A DNA stretch of 43,252 nucleotides from Caryophanales bacterium UBA2289 (GCA_002345505.1 DDWJ01000040.1:1-43252), one strand, 5' to 3'; counted from the stretch's first letter, positions 1-9,123 are shown. A program made the numbers and translations. The notes: generated by a model not told the origin, from the letters alone.

Positions 1-3
1 TAA

Positions 4-1076
4 ATTGCAAAAGTCGGGTTATATCTCAAAATAAGCAAAGCGATACCTTTATGGAATGAAATTTTTTGTAAGAACGGATATAGAGAAATCAAGATGAACA
101 CTACATACAAATCTGAGTATCTAGAGAAGGCGAAAAATCGAATGTCAGGTGTCATCGAAAAAAAAGAATATCATTTGTTTATGGTAAAGGAAAAAACAAG
201 ACAGAAATTCAAAGAGCTTACGAACAACTAAGAGAATATCAAGAGAAACTGATGGAATATGAAGAAAAACTAAGAATAGTCGGTGATAGAAACAGTTACT
301 CCAAAACCGACCATGACACCACCTTCATGCATATGAAAGAAGACTATATGAGAAATGCACAACTAAAACCGGGATATAATGTGCAGATTGGAGTAAGTAA
401 TGAATACATCATGATGGTGGAGGCATATCAAAATAGAGCTGATCAAAGAACATTCGCGCCATTTTTGGAGAAATACAATCTAGCATATGATAGATATCCA
501 AAATATCCAGTAGCTGATGCAGGGTATGGAAGTTACGAGAACTATCAATACTGTAAAAGCAAAGGTATGGGATTGTATCAAAAGTACAATACTTGGTCAA
601 AAGAAAAAGATAAAAAATATCAAAAGAATCCATACAAATTCGAGGATTTCAAAACAAATGAAGTTGGAATCAAGATTTGTCCTAATGGGAGATTATATCC
701 AGAGATTGACAGATATCAAATTACAAAGAGTAAATATAATAAGACCATCACTGTTTATGAATGCGAATCATGTGAAGGGTGTCTGCTTAAGAAACAATGT
801 ACAAAATCCATAGGAAATAGACAATCAAAGATAACTATGGGATTAGATGAACTCAAGGATGAAGTTAGAAACAATCTTGATTCATCGTTGGGAATTGAAC
901 TTAGAATTCAAAGATCCATTCAAGTTGAAGGCGCATTTGGAGTAATCAAAGAAGACATGAAATTCAGAAGATTTACAAGAACGCGATTAACTGGAATAAG
1001 GATTGAATTATACTTAATAATTATTGGTTACAACCTCAAGAAATACCATAATAAGAAATATCGCTTAATTTCTTAA
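4..1076 (+). pseudogene. IS1182-family transposase, 5'-truncated and frame-disrupted
   Basis: The C-terminal half of an IS1182-type DDE transposase. Family hallmarks are clear: DRNSYSKTDHDTTFMHMKED and QLKPGYNVQ near the start, ADAGYGSYENY in the middle, a C-x2-C-x5-C cysteine cluster (CESCEGCLLKKQC), and VEGAFGVIKEDMKFRRF near the end, which carries the likely catalytic Glu. The longest ATG frame is 252-1076 (274 aa), against roughly 450-550 aa for the family. Family-like sequence (FVYGKGKNKTEIQRAYEQL) continues upstream of that ATG to about 171. Further upstream a different frame is open from 4 to about 165, and the two could join by a -1 shift at the A8 run at 158-165. A stop stands at 1-3 in that upstream frame. 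It is probably a decayed copy; programmed frameshifting is possible but not shown. Confidence 0.75.
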
Positions 1077-1132
1077 CTTTATAACTCAATTTAGAACCCT
1101 CATTTCAATGGAAATGTGTTTTCCTATACGAT

Positions 1133-1156
1133 AAAAGGCGCATTATAGCGCCTTTT
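1133..1156 (+). terminator. Intrinsic terminator after the transposase
   Basis: A 9-bp stem AAAAGGCGC / GCGCCTTTT with loop ATTATA, followed by T. The A-tract upstream and T-tract downstream make it usable from both sides. Confidence 0.75.
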
Positions 1157-1170
1157 TGTGTGTGAATAAG

Positions 1171-1232
1171 AAAAAAGGTCCTGCAGATTTGAAAAACTTT
1201 CTCGTTTTTCATTTCTTTACAGTCCCTTTTTT
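1171..1232 (-). terminator. Terminator of the GH65-like gene
   Basis: An inner perfect hairpin GAAAAAC-TTTCTC-GTTTTTC (1191-1210) is enclosed by an outer AAAAAAGG / CCTTTTTT pairing (1171-1178 with 1225-1232). Read on the minus strand it starts at the stop codon of the GH65-like gene and ends in a run of T. Confidence 0.55.
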
Positions 1233-3237
1233 AATTTGATTCATTTGTAGTTATATATTCATTCCATTCAATAATTGCACTGTTTCTTTTTATTTTTATA
1301 CTAGCGATATTTTTCGCAACTTTAATTTTAAACTCTAGTCTTCTAATATCGTTAGGTATATAAGAATCCGCAGTCATTAAGTATCTATCATGTCGTAAAC
1401 CTGCGAACCCATAAACAATATGGAGATATAAACAAGCACTTAATCCTAAGTCCAAAGTATCTTGAACATGATTGTATTTATTTGCATCATCATAAATATT
1501 TAGTGGCATAAACTGTTTAAAATACTTATTCGCTTCTCTTTCGAAGCCATGAGTTACTCCAAGAAATGCTAGAATAAAGGCTCCGTAACCATTAGTATTA
1601 GTTAACTTGTTATAATAAGCAAAATTCTCTTCTTTTACAAATTCTTTAAAATCTTCGGGATAAAGCAAGAATAAATTCAAAACATCTGGGAAGCGCAGCT
1701 TTTCTTCTGTTTTAAAATACTTATCAAATATTTGAATTAAATTGTTTACATTCGGTTGTTGAAGATATAGTTTCTTTTTCACTTCTCTGATTTCATTGAT
1801 TAAAACATCATATTGGTTTACTCTTAAAAATTCTTCAACATCTTTTCTATTTTCAACTTTTGCCATTGCGACAATATTCGCGCATTTGCCTAAACAATCT
1901 TTAATTAGATAATTGAGTAATGCATTGTTATCGATCTCAGTTATTTCGTTATCCAAAGAATTAACATTCAATACTTGATAGTTAGTTTTTTTATGATTTG
2001 GTGTAATATAATCTAGATAGAATTTAGATATCTCTAAAGACATGCTGACACCACCTAATGCAAGTAAGCTCTTGTCTAAAGTTCTTTCAATATACTCCAT
2101 CAAATTAATCACTATCATCGCGTTAATATAAAGATTATTAGATTTATCAGTGTATAAAGCTCCTTGTTTTTTTAACTTGTAAGCATTAGCCTTAGCTTCT
2201 TCTAAACCTCTAATCCTAGTCACAAGCCATCTTCTTGCTTGTTTATAATCGGTGTTTAGGTAGTACTTGAACATATACATTTCATTGACAAAAGTTTCGT
2301 CAATTGGTTTGTTCGTCATACCATATCTAGAACATCTCATTGTTTCATTTAAAGGTCTATGACTTATTAACTGGAATTGATTATACTGATTATATCTATC
2401 TACTAGGTCATTGTTATAAATATAAACTCGGGAATTATTCCATAATCTCTCCCAATATTTCTGATTATTTAGCAACAACTCACCGTAACCGATTCTTTGG
2501 CATCTTCTAATAACTTTTTTTAAGTACTCAAATTCTTTTCTTTTATCAGTACTGATTCCAACATATTTGATAATTTCATAATCCCTGTCAGGCTCAGCTT
2601 TAATAAGATAATTCTCTTGATGTTTAATTTTAGAATGGCGATGACGGTTTTTAAAATTCTTATCGAAACCATAGACGATATAAAGCGGTTTATCGCTTTC
2701 CTTTGCGATTGATCGCAAACTCAAATCGCCATCTGCTTCAAAAACTACATCGGCGAAATCATCAGGATACTTATCTACTCTTTCCAAATCAAAACCATGG
2801 GTTATTTCTAATTCAATTGGTTTATCAACATAAATTATATACTTAGAATAAATGAAATTTCTATTCTTTTGGTCGATGAAACGTTCGCTATGGATTTTAA
2901 TTTCAACCCCTTCAACTTCATAAATAGTTGTTCGAGTATACAAACCATTATCCATGTCTAGTTCTTGTTCATGAAACTTCGGTTGAATCTGTAAAGGATG
3001 AAGTTCGGTTTTAGCTGCTATTATCGAAGTGTAAAGTGGATTAAAGACACTCAAATAATATTCGCCTGAACGATCTTTTTTTAACAGTGTGTTAACTTTC
3101 AAATGCGCATTATCTTCTTGCTTCAACTCATCCATTATTCCGCTCACACCTAAAAAACCGTTAGAAAGAACGTATTTATTATTTAAAGCCTCAAGTTGAT
3201 CGACGACCAAACCCGTAGATTTAATTTTCGGCATCAT
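1231..3237 (-). CDS. GH65-like (disaccharide phosphorylase family) protein with eroded active site
   Basis: 668 aa, resembling family GH65 (maltose, trehalose and kojibiose phosphorylases), usually 750-800 aa. Seen: N-terminal beta-sandwich with SNGFLGVSG (about 25-33), linker KYWERLWNNSRVYI (about 260-273), and an (alpha/alpha)6 barrel segment with A/R-rich helices (about 330-360). Key motifs deviate. The substrate-binding FWDTE becomes FVNEM at 316-320. The general-acid segment GPDEFHE-x2-DNNA becomes SLDNEITEIDNNA at 427-439, so the catalytic Glu aligns with Asn430, with a Glu one position later. The His-Ser-Ser phosphate site is not recognisable around 540-550, where NTNGY is found. The fold is probably kept, but catalysis is doubtful. 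The gene stands alone between an IS remnant and rpsT. Start: two adjacent ATGs (3237, 3234) follow a GGGGG stretch at 3241-3245; the second has the better spacing. No signal peptide is seen. Confidence 0.75.
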   Translation of the reverse strand: MMPKIKSTGLVVDQLEALNNKYVLSNGFLGVSGIMDELKQEDNAHLKVNTLLKKDRSGEYYLSVFNPLYTSIIAAKTELHPLQIQPKFHEQELDMDNGLYTRTTIYEVEGVEIKIHSERFIDQKNRNFIYSKYIIYVDKPIELEITHGFDLERVDKYPDDFADVVFEADGDLSLRSIAKESDKPLYIVYGFDKNFKNRHRHSKIKHQENYLIKAEPDRDYEIIKYVGISTDKRKEFEYLKKVIRRCQRIGYGELLLNNQKYWERLWNNSRVYIYNNDLVDRYNQYNQFQLISHRPLNETMRCSRYGMTNKPIDETFVNEMYMFKYYLNTDYKQARRWLVTRIRGLEEAKANAYKLKKQGALYTDKSNNLYINAMIVINLMEYIERTLDKSLLALGGVSMSLEISKFYLDYITPNHKKTNYQVLNVNSLDNEITEIDNNALLNYLIKDCLGKCANIVAMAKVENRKDVEEFLRVNQYDVLINEIREVKKKLYLQQPNVNNLIQIFDKYFKTEEKLRFPDVLNLFLLYPEDFKEFVKEENFAYYNKLTNTNGYGAFILAFLGVTHGFEREANKYFKQFMPLNIYDDANKYNHVQDTLDLGLSACLYLHIVYGFAGLRHDRYLMTADSYIPNDIRRLEFKIKVAKNIASIKIKRNSAIIEWNEYITTNESN

Positions 3238-3453
3238 TAACCCCCTACTAAAAAATGTTCGATTTTATTATATCTTAATCTCTAAAATTATCTAGTTTAA
3301 ATCACATTTTTTCAAAAAAAATTACTTTTAATCATTTATCTAATTTTTAAGTCTTCTAAAAGGTACGAATATAGTAAAATAAAAATTTTATTTGTTGCTT
3401 TTTTATCACTAATTTGTTAAAATATTAACGCGATTACTAATGGAGGTGAAATA
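3238..3453. promoter_or_regulatory. Divergent promoter region between the GH65-like gene and rpsT
   Basis: For rpsT (+): -35 TTGCTT at 3395-3400, 17-bp spacer, -10 TAAAAT at 3418-3423, and a strong GGAGGTG binding site at 3442-3448. For the minus-strand gene: a -10 TATAAT at 3267-3272 with no good -35. The rest is AT-rich sequence in which I see no gene. Confidence 0.65.
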
Positions 3454-3714
3454 ATGGCTAATAACAAACAACAAATTAAACGTAATGTCCAAAACGAAAA
3501 AAGACGTTTAGCAAATGCTTCTTTCAAATCATCTTTAAAAACTGCATTAAAGAGTGTTGAACTTGAAGTTAAGAATGGCAACAAAGAAAAAGCAATCGAA
3601 GCATTAAACTTTGCTTACAAGAAAATTGATAAGAGCGTTGCTAAAGGCATTCATCATAAAAACTATGCTAACAACCAAAAGTCACGTTTATCAAATAAAG
3701 TAAATGCTATGTGA
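3454..3714 (+). CDS. rpsT: 30S ribosomal protein S20
   Basis: 86 aa, a small basic protein that binds 16S rRNA early in 30S assembly. The sequence has the S20 pattern: the opening ANNKQQIKRNVQNEKRRLANASFKS, a central K/E-rich helix, and the KGIHHKNYANNQKSRL box near the C-terminus. Length is normal for the family. It starts 5 nt after GGAGGTG and has its own promoter. It ends in TGA. It faces holA tail to tail, as rpsT does in Bacillus, and the two share one hairpin terminator. Confidence 0.96.
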   Translation: MANNKQQIKRNVQNEKRRLANASFKSSLKTALKSVELEVKNGNKEKAIEALNFAYKKIDKSVAKGIHHKNYANNQKSRLSNKVNAM

Positions 3715-3715
3715 G

Positions 3716-3737
3716 AAAAAAGCCAGAGGGCTTTTTT
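3716..3737. terminator. Bidirectional terminator between rpsT and holA
   Basis: AAAAAAGCC-AGAG-GGCTTTTTT, with T-runs in both readings. It serves the convergent rpsT (+) and holA (-). Confidence 0.85.
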
Positions 3738-4703
3738 TTATTTATTACTAAGCAAATACAACTGCGGTCCTAGATCTTTATCAATCTTTCCTGATTTAAT
3801 TTTATAATCTAAATCTTCAAGGTTGCTGATATTCTCATATAACACATCATAACTGACCTCAGAAGCGTTTTTCATCATATAATAAACTCTGCCACTGGTA
3901 TAATTGAAAAACTTCTCTATGTCGGCTTTTCCATAGCCAATACTTATCAAAGATTTTGTATAAAGTATCTCGAGGAATTTCGAGCTTATAACTGAGAGAA
4001 TCTGGGTTGATTTAACGTTATGTTCAACTAGATCATAATATACTTTAAAAATCTTCTCTTGGTTCTTCTCTAAGATTGCATTCACTAGTTCAAAGATATT
4101 ATCTTCAATCTCACGATTGACTACTTGAAAAACAATATCAGCGTTAATCTCTTTCATCCCATATGAGAAATAGATTAATTTCTGTAGCTCATTGTTTAAA
4201 TTATCCATATTGATATTAGCACGATTTATGAATTGTGTTAGTGCATAAGATTGAATTTTTAAATCGTGTTTAGCTAGTTCTTTTTTCACATAGTCGTAAA
4301 TATCAAAACCCTTATCATTGATAGGAAATTTTTTGGCTATTGTATTCTTGGTCAAGTACTTAACCAACTTGCTTTTAAAATCCAGATTATCGGATCTAAC
4401 TTGAACAACCATTATTGTTTGGTCTAATTTCATTTCACAAAAACTAATAAGTTTATCGGCCTCAGAATCATTAATGCTTTGTTCGCCGGTTAGAAATTTT
4501 GCATTTGTAATGACAATACCTTTACGATCAGCCAAAAAAGGTAAAGTCATGGCGCTGGTAACTGCGTTATCAACACCTTCTTCTTCACCATCATATACTT
4601 CAATTGTCGATAAATCGATTTCGTTTTCTTTGAAAACCAAATCGGTTTCTTTTTTTATTAGGAAAAGATCTTCTCCATAAAACAAATAACAATTTCGGTT
4701 CAT
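3738..4703 (-). CDS. holA: DNA polymerase III delta subunit
   Basis: 321 aa. Delta is the clamp-loader subunit that opens the beta sliding clamp. The N-terminus has the HolA signature (YLFYGEDLFLIKKETD, about 6-21), followed by the ITNAKFL strand (about 65-71). The C-terminal half is helical, with QILSVISSKFLEILYTK-type helices typical of the collar domain. Length is close to the usual 330-345 aa. The start has AGGAG at 4714-4718. It lies downstream of comEC but has its own extended -10 promoter. The position comEC-holA-rpsT copies the Bacillus order. Confidence 0.93.
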   Translation of the reverse strand: MNRNCYLFYGEDLFLIKKETDLVFKENEIDLSTIEVYDGEEEGVDNAVTSAMTLPFLADRKGIVITNAKFLTGEQSINDSEADKLISFCEMKLDQTIMVVQVRSDNLDFKSKLVKYLTKNTIAKKFPINDKGFDIYDYVKKELAKHDLKIQSYALTQFINRANINMDNLNNELQKLIYFSYGMKEINADIVFQVVNREIEDNIFELVNAILEKNQEKIFKVYYDLVEHNVKSTQILSVISSKFLEILYTKSLISIGYGKADIEKFFNYTSGRVYYMMKNASEVSYDVLYENISNLEDLDYKIKSGKIDKDLGPQLYLLSNK

Positions 4704-4743
4704 TCAAATTGACTCCTAAAGTTTAAGAAATCTTACTGTTTCT

Positions 4744-4772
4744 ATTATATCAAATATTCTGATATTTGTGCA
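4744..4772 (-). promoter_or_regulatory. holA promoter (extended -10)
   Basis: Minus strand: -35 TGCACA (4767-4772), 17-bp spacer, -10 TATAAT (4744-4749) preceded by TGA. This lies just upstream of the holA binding site. Confidence 0.65.
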
Positions 4773-4785
4773 TAAGTCTATCAAA

Positions 4786-6906
4786 TTAATAATAATATAC
4801 CCTTCTTTTCTCAAAATAAAAGTTATCAATTATTCTAATATTCAATATGGGAATATAATTGAAAGTTATCGTTCCGTTTTCATCAGTCCTAAAGATTTGG
4901 TAGTTTCTATCTTCAAGACTATTTAAAACGCTTTTTGAAGGATGTCCATAGTAATTTGTTCCTACCGATATAATCGCAAAATCGCTATTTACAGCATCTA
5001 GGAAAACAGAGCTCGAAGAAGTATCAGAACCATGATGGGCAACTTTTAAAACATCTAGTTCAAAATTATAATTACTAATAATCTCTTCTTCAACTTCGCT
5101 TTCTATATCTCCTGTAAATAACCAATAATCAATTCCTATTCTACCATACAAAACTAAAGAATTATTGTTTTCATTATCACTGTGAAACTCATTTATATTA
5201 GTGAGAATTATATCATCGCAACCAAAATAATCGCTTTTTCGCAAAACTATTTGTTTAAAAAGAGTCAATTCAGGAGATAGCTGATTAACTAGCAAATTCT
5301 TGACTTCAAGACTATTTAAAATATCATAAGCTTCGCCATAATGATCGTCATGCAGATGAGTTATCACAAGATAATCGATATTCTTAATGTTGTTATGTTG
5401 AAAATATTTGATTATGCTGTCATAATCATCACTTTTACCGGTATCAATTAAAATATCACATGAGTTATGGTGAATATGAATAGCTTCAGCTTGATTCACA
5501 TCGATAATTCTTACAAAAGTTGAAGGAATTATTGAATGGTAATTCCAAGCTAAAATAATCGAAATAAAACACCCTAAGGCAAAATACTTTCTTGGACTTT
5601 TGTGAAAGAAAACTAAGAATCCCAACAAAAAGATATAGTAAAGAAAGATTATCAGAATAAAACTAAAATGAAATTCTAGATAAACATTTACTTTAACAGA
5701 CAGTTCAATTAAATCCTCAAAAACACTTATAAATATCTGATATAAGTCATTCAAGGGAATAATCAATATTATAAATGCCATCGGTAAAAGGAGCACACTG
5801 ACGAAATATACAAACAATACATTATAAAAAATATTAAAAATTCCAAAACTACCATTTAGATTCATAAGCAGCGGTAAACTTACCATATTGGCTAAAACAC
5901 CAATTTGCATTATCTGAATTAATTTACTTTTGGAACTAAATATATCTCCACCTAATATAATGGCAAAACTAACTAGAAAAGATAAAGCAAACCCGATATT
6001 ATAGATGAAATAAGGGTTGTATATCAAAAAACCAATCATAATAAATGTTAAGTAATCAGTACTACTAAAATTATTATCACTTTTCTTTAATAAGCAAATA
6101 CTTAGTAAAGAAGCTCTCAATATCGAAAGTGAAAATCCCGTGATAATATTATAGGCAACCAAACAAAGAATTAATATCGTATTTTTTGTTTTGATATTTA
6201 AGAAAAAACGTTTTAAAATCGCATTTATTGCCAAAACAATCAAACTTAAATGCATTCCTGAAACCGCAAAAAGATGGCTTATACCAATCTTTCTAGAACC
6301 GGAAACAATATCTTCATCTAAACCTTCTTTATCACCCAGAATGAATAATTTCAAATATGTTGAAACATCTTCTTCATAGTTTTCGTTGAAATGTTTTTTT
6401 ATCATTTCTGGAATTATCTGAATGACATTTTTTTGATCTATTTTTTCGATCCTAGTCACATTATATTGACCCAAGATACTATTAGCTTTTAAAAATCTTT
6501 GGTAGTCAAAACCAAACATAATATTTTTTTGGTCACTTATAATTCTTTCACCTTCAAAAGTAATTTCCATTCCTAATTCAAGATCACTAATGTCATTTAC
6601 ATATAAATAATATTTTCCCCTATTTGAAATTGTGACTCTTTCTTCATCAATCGCAATTATAACTCCGGAGTCGATTTCTTGAAAAGTATTATAAATAGGC
6701 AATCTCAAATTCAAGATTGCCATTAGCATTAAACTATATATTAAAAGATTTCGACTTTTTTTAAAGAGAAAAAATAATTCAATCAATAAAAGAATTACAG
6801 CTAAATAAGATGTCTTTGCTAAAAGAAATAAAACCGCCACCAAAGCTAAGTGAATAAACTTTGAACTATCAAACAGTAATATGGTCTTTAATCGCTTCAT
6901 AAACAC
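4786..6906 (-). CDS. comEC: ComEC/Rec2 DNA-uptake channel protein
   Basis: About 706 aa. ComEC forms the inner-membrane channel that passes single-stranded DNA into the cell during natural transformation. Three parts are seen: an N-terminal membrane and OB-fold region (about 1-170), the Competence membrane domain with many hydrophobic helices (about 170-460, including HLFAVSGMHLSLIVLA), and a C-terminal metallo-beta-lactamase-like domain. The last has the metal motif THLHDDH (near 514-520), LFTGDIE and KVAHHGSD. All three blocks are present and unbroken, so the protein looks functional. It overlaps the end of comEA. The frame opens with GTG at 6906 and has an ATG at 6900; I cannot decide between them. 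comEB, which lies between comEA and comEC in Bacillus, is absent. Confidence 0.92.
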   Translation of the reverse strand: MFMKRLKTILLFDSSKFIHLALVAVLFLLAKTSYLAVILLLIELFFLFKKSRNLLIYSLMLMAILNLRLPIYNTFQEIDSGVIIAIDEERVTISNRGKYYLYVNDISDLELGMEITFEGERIISDQKNIMFGFDYQRFLKANSILGQYNVTRIEKIDQKNVIQIIPEMIKKHFNENYEEDVSTYLKLFILGDKEGLDEDIVSGSRKIGISHLFAVSGMHLSLIVLAINAILKRFFLNIKTKNTILILCLVAYNIITGFSLSILRASLLSICLLKKSDNNFSSTDYLTFIMIGFLIYNPYFIYNIGFALSFLVSFAIILGGDIFSSKSKLIQIMQIGVLANMVSLPLLMNLNGSFGIFNIFYNVLFVYFVSVLLLPMAFIILIIPLNDLYQIFISVFEDLIELSVKVNVYLEFHFSFILIIFLYYIFLLGFLVFFHKSPRKYFALGCFISIILAWNYHSIIPSTFVRIIDVNQAEAIHIHHNSCDILIDTGKSDDYDSIIKYFQHNNIKNIDYLVITHLHDDHYGEAYDILNSLEVKNLLVNQLSPELTLFKQIVLRKSDYFGCDDIILTNINEFHSDNENNNSLVLYGRIGIDYWLFTGDIESEVEEEIISNYNFELDVLKVAHHGSDTSSSSVFLDAVNSDFAIISVGTNYYGHPSKSVLNSLEDRNYQIFRTDENGTITFNYIPILNIRIIDNFYFEKRRVYYY

Positions 6907-8032
6907 TTTCTTTTATTCCTGGCACTAACATGATTTCTTCAATCGTTGTGAAATATCCATTCTCGGTTCGGTAGTCAATTATTCTTTGTCCATAAATTTC
7001 ACCGATACCTACTAGTTCCATCAATCTTTCTAAACCAGCGGTATTGATGTTTATTAAATCACTATCATTATCAATATCATTATCCTCGTTGTTTGAATTT
7101 GCCGGAATAACAACAACACTACCCAAAACCAAGACTTGATCGTAATTAATAGCGCTAGCTTTGGCAGTATCCAGTAATCCTCCAGCAAGATTGATCAGTT
7201 CCATAACTGTAATATCTTCATCGACATAATATATGTTTGGATACTTGATTTCACCTCTTATCGAAACATAAATCTTTTCTACAATAGGCAATGCATCAAT
7301 CACAATATAATCTCCATTGACAAGTACTTTAGTAAAAACTAACTTCTTTGTATCAGCTTTTTCTGTTAATCCTCCAGCTAAGATAATTAACTCGCTTATA
7401 ACAGTTCCTTCTTCAAGTTCATAATACCCTGGTTTATTTACTTCTCCACCGATATATACTCTAACTTTACTTTCATTAACTAATTCAGGAACTTCAATAA
7501 TCATCCCGTCACTAACAATAGCCGAAAGGTTAATTCCAGTTGCGTCAGCATTTTCTTTTAATCCGCCGGCTTCCTCGATACATTCATATACTCTAGTTCC
7601 TACTTCTACTCGATATACTCCGGGATACTTCACCTCACCCTTTATATCCACAAATATATATCTTATTGTTTCACTAATTTCCGTCGTTGTCTGATAAAAA
7701 TTTTCTTCGGTCTTTCTTGGTATAATAACAAAACTGTTACTGACTACCAATTGAGCCTGATTTATCATACTAATATCAGCCTTTTCAGTTAATCCACCAG
7801 CTTTATCAATTAATGCTCTTAAAATCTCGCCTTCAGATATCGTATAAACACCTGGAAATCTAACTTCACCTTTTATTTCTGCGTAAATTTTTACTTCATT
7901 TTTTGTTTCAGTGGTTGTTTGAATAACGTTTAACGGTTGATAAATTTGCGTTACGGAATCTTCTTGCTTATTGAAATACATAAACCCGCCAATTCCAATA
8001 ACAATTAATAAATAACTAATGTACTTTTTCAT
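6869..8032 (-). CDS. comEA: ComEA-like DNA receptor with four SLBB repeats
   Basis: 387 aa. ComEA is the membrane-anchored DNA-binding protein that hands DNA to ComEC. Seen: an N-terminal membrane anchor (about 4-20), four tandem SLBB-type repeats (about 48-105, 125-182, 190-246, 253-310), an acidic Asn/Asp linker (about 312-326), and a C-terminal double helix-hairpin-helix DNA-binding domain (about 326-387, ININTAGLERLMELVGIGE). Each repeat carries a G-E-(V/I)-x-x-P-x-x-Y strand and an (A)GG(L) turn. Usual ComEA has one SLBB and about 200 aa, so this one is expanded. The start has GAGGTGA at 8038-8044. It is followed at once by comEC in an overlapping operon and preceded by the yqeM terminator. 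Confidence 0.9.
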   Translation of the reverse strand: MKKYISYLLIVIGIGGFMYFNKQEDSVTQIYQPLNVIQTTTETKNEVKIYAEIKGEVRFPGVYTISEGEILRALIDKAGGLTEKADISMINQAQLVVSNSFVIIPRKTEENFYQTTTEISETIRYIFVDIKGEVKYPGVYRVEVGTRVYECIEEAGGLKENADATGINLSAIVSDGMIIEVPELVNESKVRVYIGGEVNKPGYYELEEGTVISELIILAGGLTEKADTKKLVFTKVLVNGDYIVIDALPIVEKIYVSIRGEIKYPNIYYVDEDITVMELINLAGGLLDTAKASAINYDQVLVLGSVVVIPANSNNEDNDIDNDSDLININTAGLERLMELVGIGEIYGQRIIDYRTENGYFTTIEEIMLVPGIKESVYEAIKDHITV

Positions 8033-8086
8033 ATAATCACCTCATTTGTAAAAATATTACTGTTTCGAGATGAAAATTCTTTAAAA

Positions 8087-8114
8087 AAAGATCGGAAATT
8101 TTATTCCGATCTTT
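8087..8114 (-). terminator. Terminator of the yqeG-yqeM operon
   Basis: A perfect 11-bp stem AAAGATCGGAA / TTCCGATCTTT, followed on the minus strand by seven T. It overlaps the last codons of yqeM and separates that operon from comEA-comEC. Confidence 0.88.
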
Positions 8115-8796
8115 CACTCTTTTGTACTACGTATATCGTTCTTTCAGGTAACTCTTTTTTTTCTAGAACTTTAAAACCGACTTTATGTAAAATACTCTCA
8201 TAGTTTTCCATTTCATGTGTTTGCTCGTAAATCTTCACTTCTTCAGAACTGTCTTCAACATTAATCGTAATTGTGTGAACGATACTATGTTCTTTATCAC
8301 CCTTATGACTTTCCCAATGAAAATTATAATCATCATCATCTTCTACATAACCATCAAAGGCATCAATAAACTCAACCGATAAAACATCGAAGATAAAAAC
8401 TCCATTGTCTAAAAGGCTATTATAAATGTTGGTAAAACCAAATTCAACATCCTCTAAATCGGATAAATGATTAATAACATCCATTGAAGCGATAATAACG
8501 TCAAATTCAAAATCAATCGGGTCTAACATATCGTAAATAGCTATTTCAAGTTCAACGTCTTCTTCCTTAGCTCGATAATCAACGATATTTAACATCTCTT
8601 CAGATAAATCAGTAGCTACAACATCAAATCCTTGTTTGGCAAACTCAATTGCTAAATTACCTGTGCCACAGCCGATATCCAAGAGACTGCCAAGCGATGA
8701 ATACTTATTGACTAAATCAAGATACTCCTGATATACAACTTCATCAATGAATGAATCATAGAAGGTTGCCAATAAATCATATTCCATATCATACAT
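8101..8796 (-). CDS. yqeM: SAM-dependent methyltransferase YqeM
   Basis: 231 aa, class I methyltransferase. SAM-binding motif I is LLDIGCGTGNLAIEFA (about 38-53), motif II is VVATDLSEEML, and the motif IV region has IIASMDVINHL. The substrate is not known from sequence. It directly follows rsfS (3-nt gap, binding site GAGGAA at the rsfS end), in the same place as Bacillus yqeM, just before comEA. Because of the conserved neighbours (YqeG, YqeH, YqeK, RsfS), a role near ribosome or tRNA maturation is often guessed; that is inference. Confidence 0.87.
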   Translation of the reverse strand: MYDMEYDLLATFYDSFIDEVVYQEYLDLVNKYSSLGSLLDIGCGTGNLAIEFAKQGFDVVATDLSEEMLNIVDYRAKEEDVELEIAIYDMLDPIDFEFDVIIASMDVINHLSDLEDVEFGFTNIYNSLLDNGVFIFDVLSVEFIDAFDGYVEDDDDYNFHWESHKGDKEHSIVHTITINVEDSSEEVKIYEQTHEMENYESILHKVGFKVLEKKELPERTIYVVQKSERSE

Positions 8797-8799
8797 CTT

Positions 8800-9123
8800 T
8801 TATTCCTCAACTTGTTTTCTTTCAAAAAACAATTTTTCTATTTGATAATAATCTCTCTCGTCTTTATGCATAACGTGAACTATTACATCCTCTAAATCCA
8901 CTAACAACCAACGATTATCAGTTGCACCTTCAACCCTAATGTTATCCATAGGAAAGGCTTGCTTAAGATGGTTGATAGCCGCATGAACCTGTCTTTCATT
9001 TGAGGCTGTCGCAATCACTTGATAATCAAAGAACGGAGAGAAATCCTGGAAATCATAAATGTAAATGTCCTTCAATTTTAAAGCTGATAAAGCTGCTTTA
9101 ATTTTCTTTAATTTTTCCGTCAT
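8800..9123 (-). CDS. rsfS: Ribosome silencing factor RsfS
   Basis: 107 aa. RsfS binds ribosomal protein L14 and blocks joining of the 30S and 50S subunits, lowering translation in starvation. The family pattern is clear: KLKDIYIYDFQDFSPFFDYQVIATASNERQ, RVEGATDNRWLLVDLEDVIVHVM and the ending RDYYQIEKLF. Length is normal. It overlaps yqeK by 26 nt, which implies translational coupling. Order yqeK-rsfS-yqeM as in Bacillus. Confidence 0.94.
   Translation of the reverse strand: MTEKLKKIKAALSALKLKDIYIYDFQDFSPFFDYQVIATASNERQVHAAINHLKQAFPMDNIRVEGATDNRWLLVDLEDVIVHVMHKDERDYYQIEKLFFERKQVEE

Larger units (their letters stand above)
1..1160 (+). mobile_element. IS1182-family insertion sequence remnant (right part)
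   Basis: This is the right-hand part of an insertion sequence: a transposase reading frame entering from the window edge, followed by a hairpin terminator at 1133-1156. The transposase C-terminal half is typical of IS1182-type DDE elements. The left end lies outside the window, and I could not identify a terminal inverted repeat or target duplication on the right, so the outer boundary near 1160 is approximate. Confidence 0.65.

Noticed and set aside
3364..3371. TACGAATA, the streptococcal competence (CIN-box) core, upstream of rpsT
   Set aside because: It lies before a ribosomal protein gene, not before comEA; no second copy stands at the com genes; an 8-mer match in AT-rich DNA is weak evidence.
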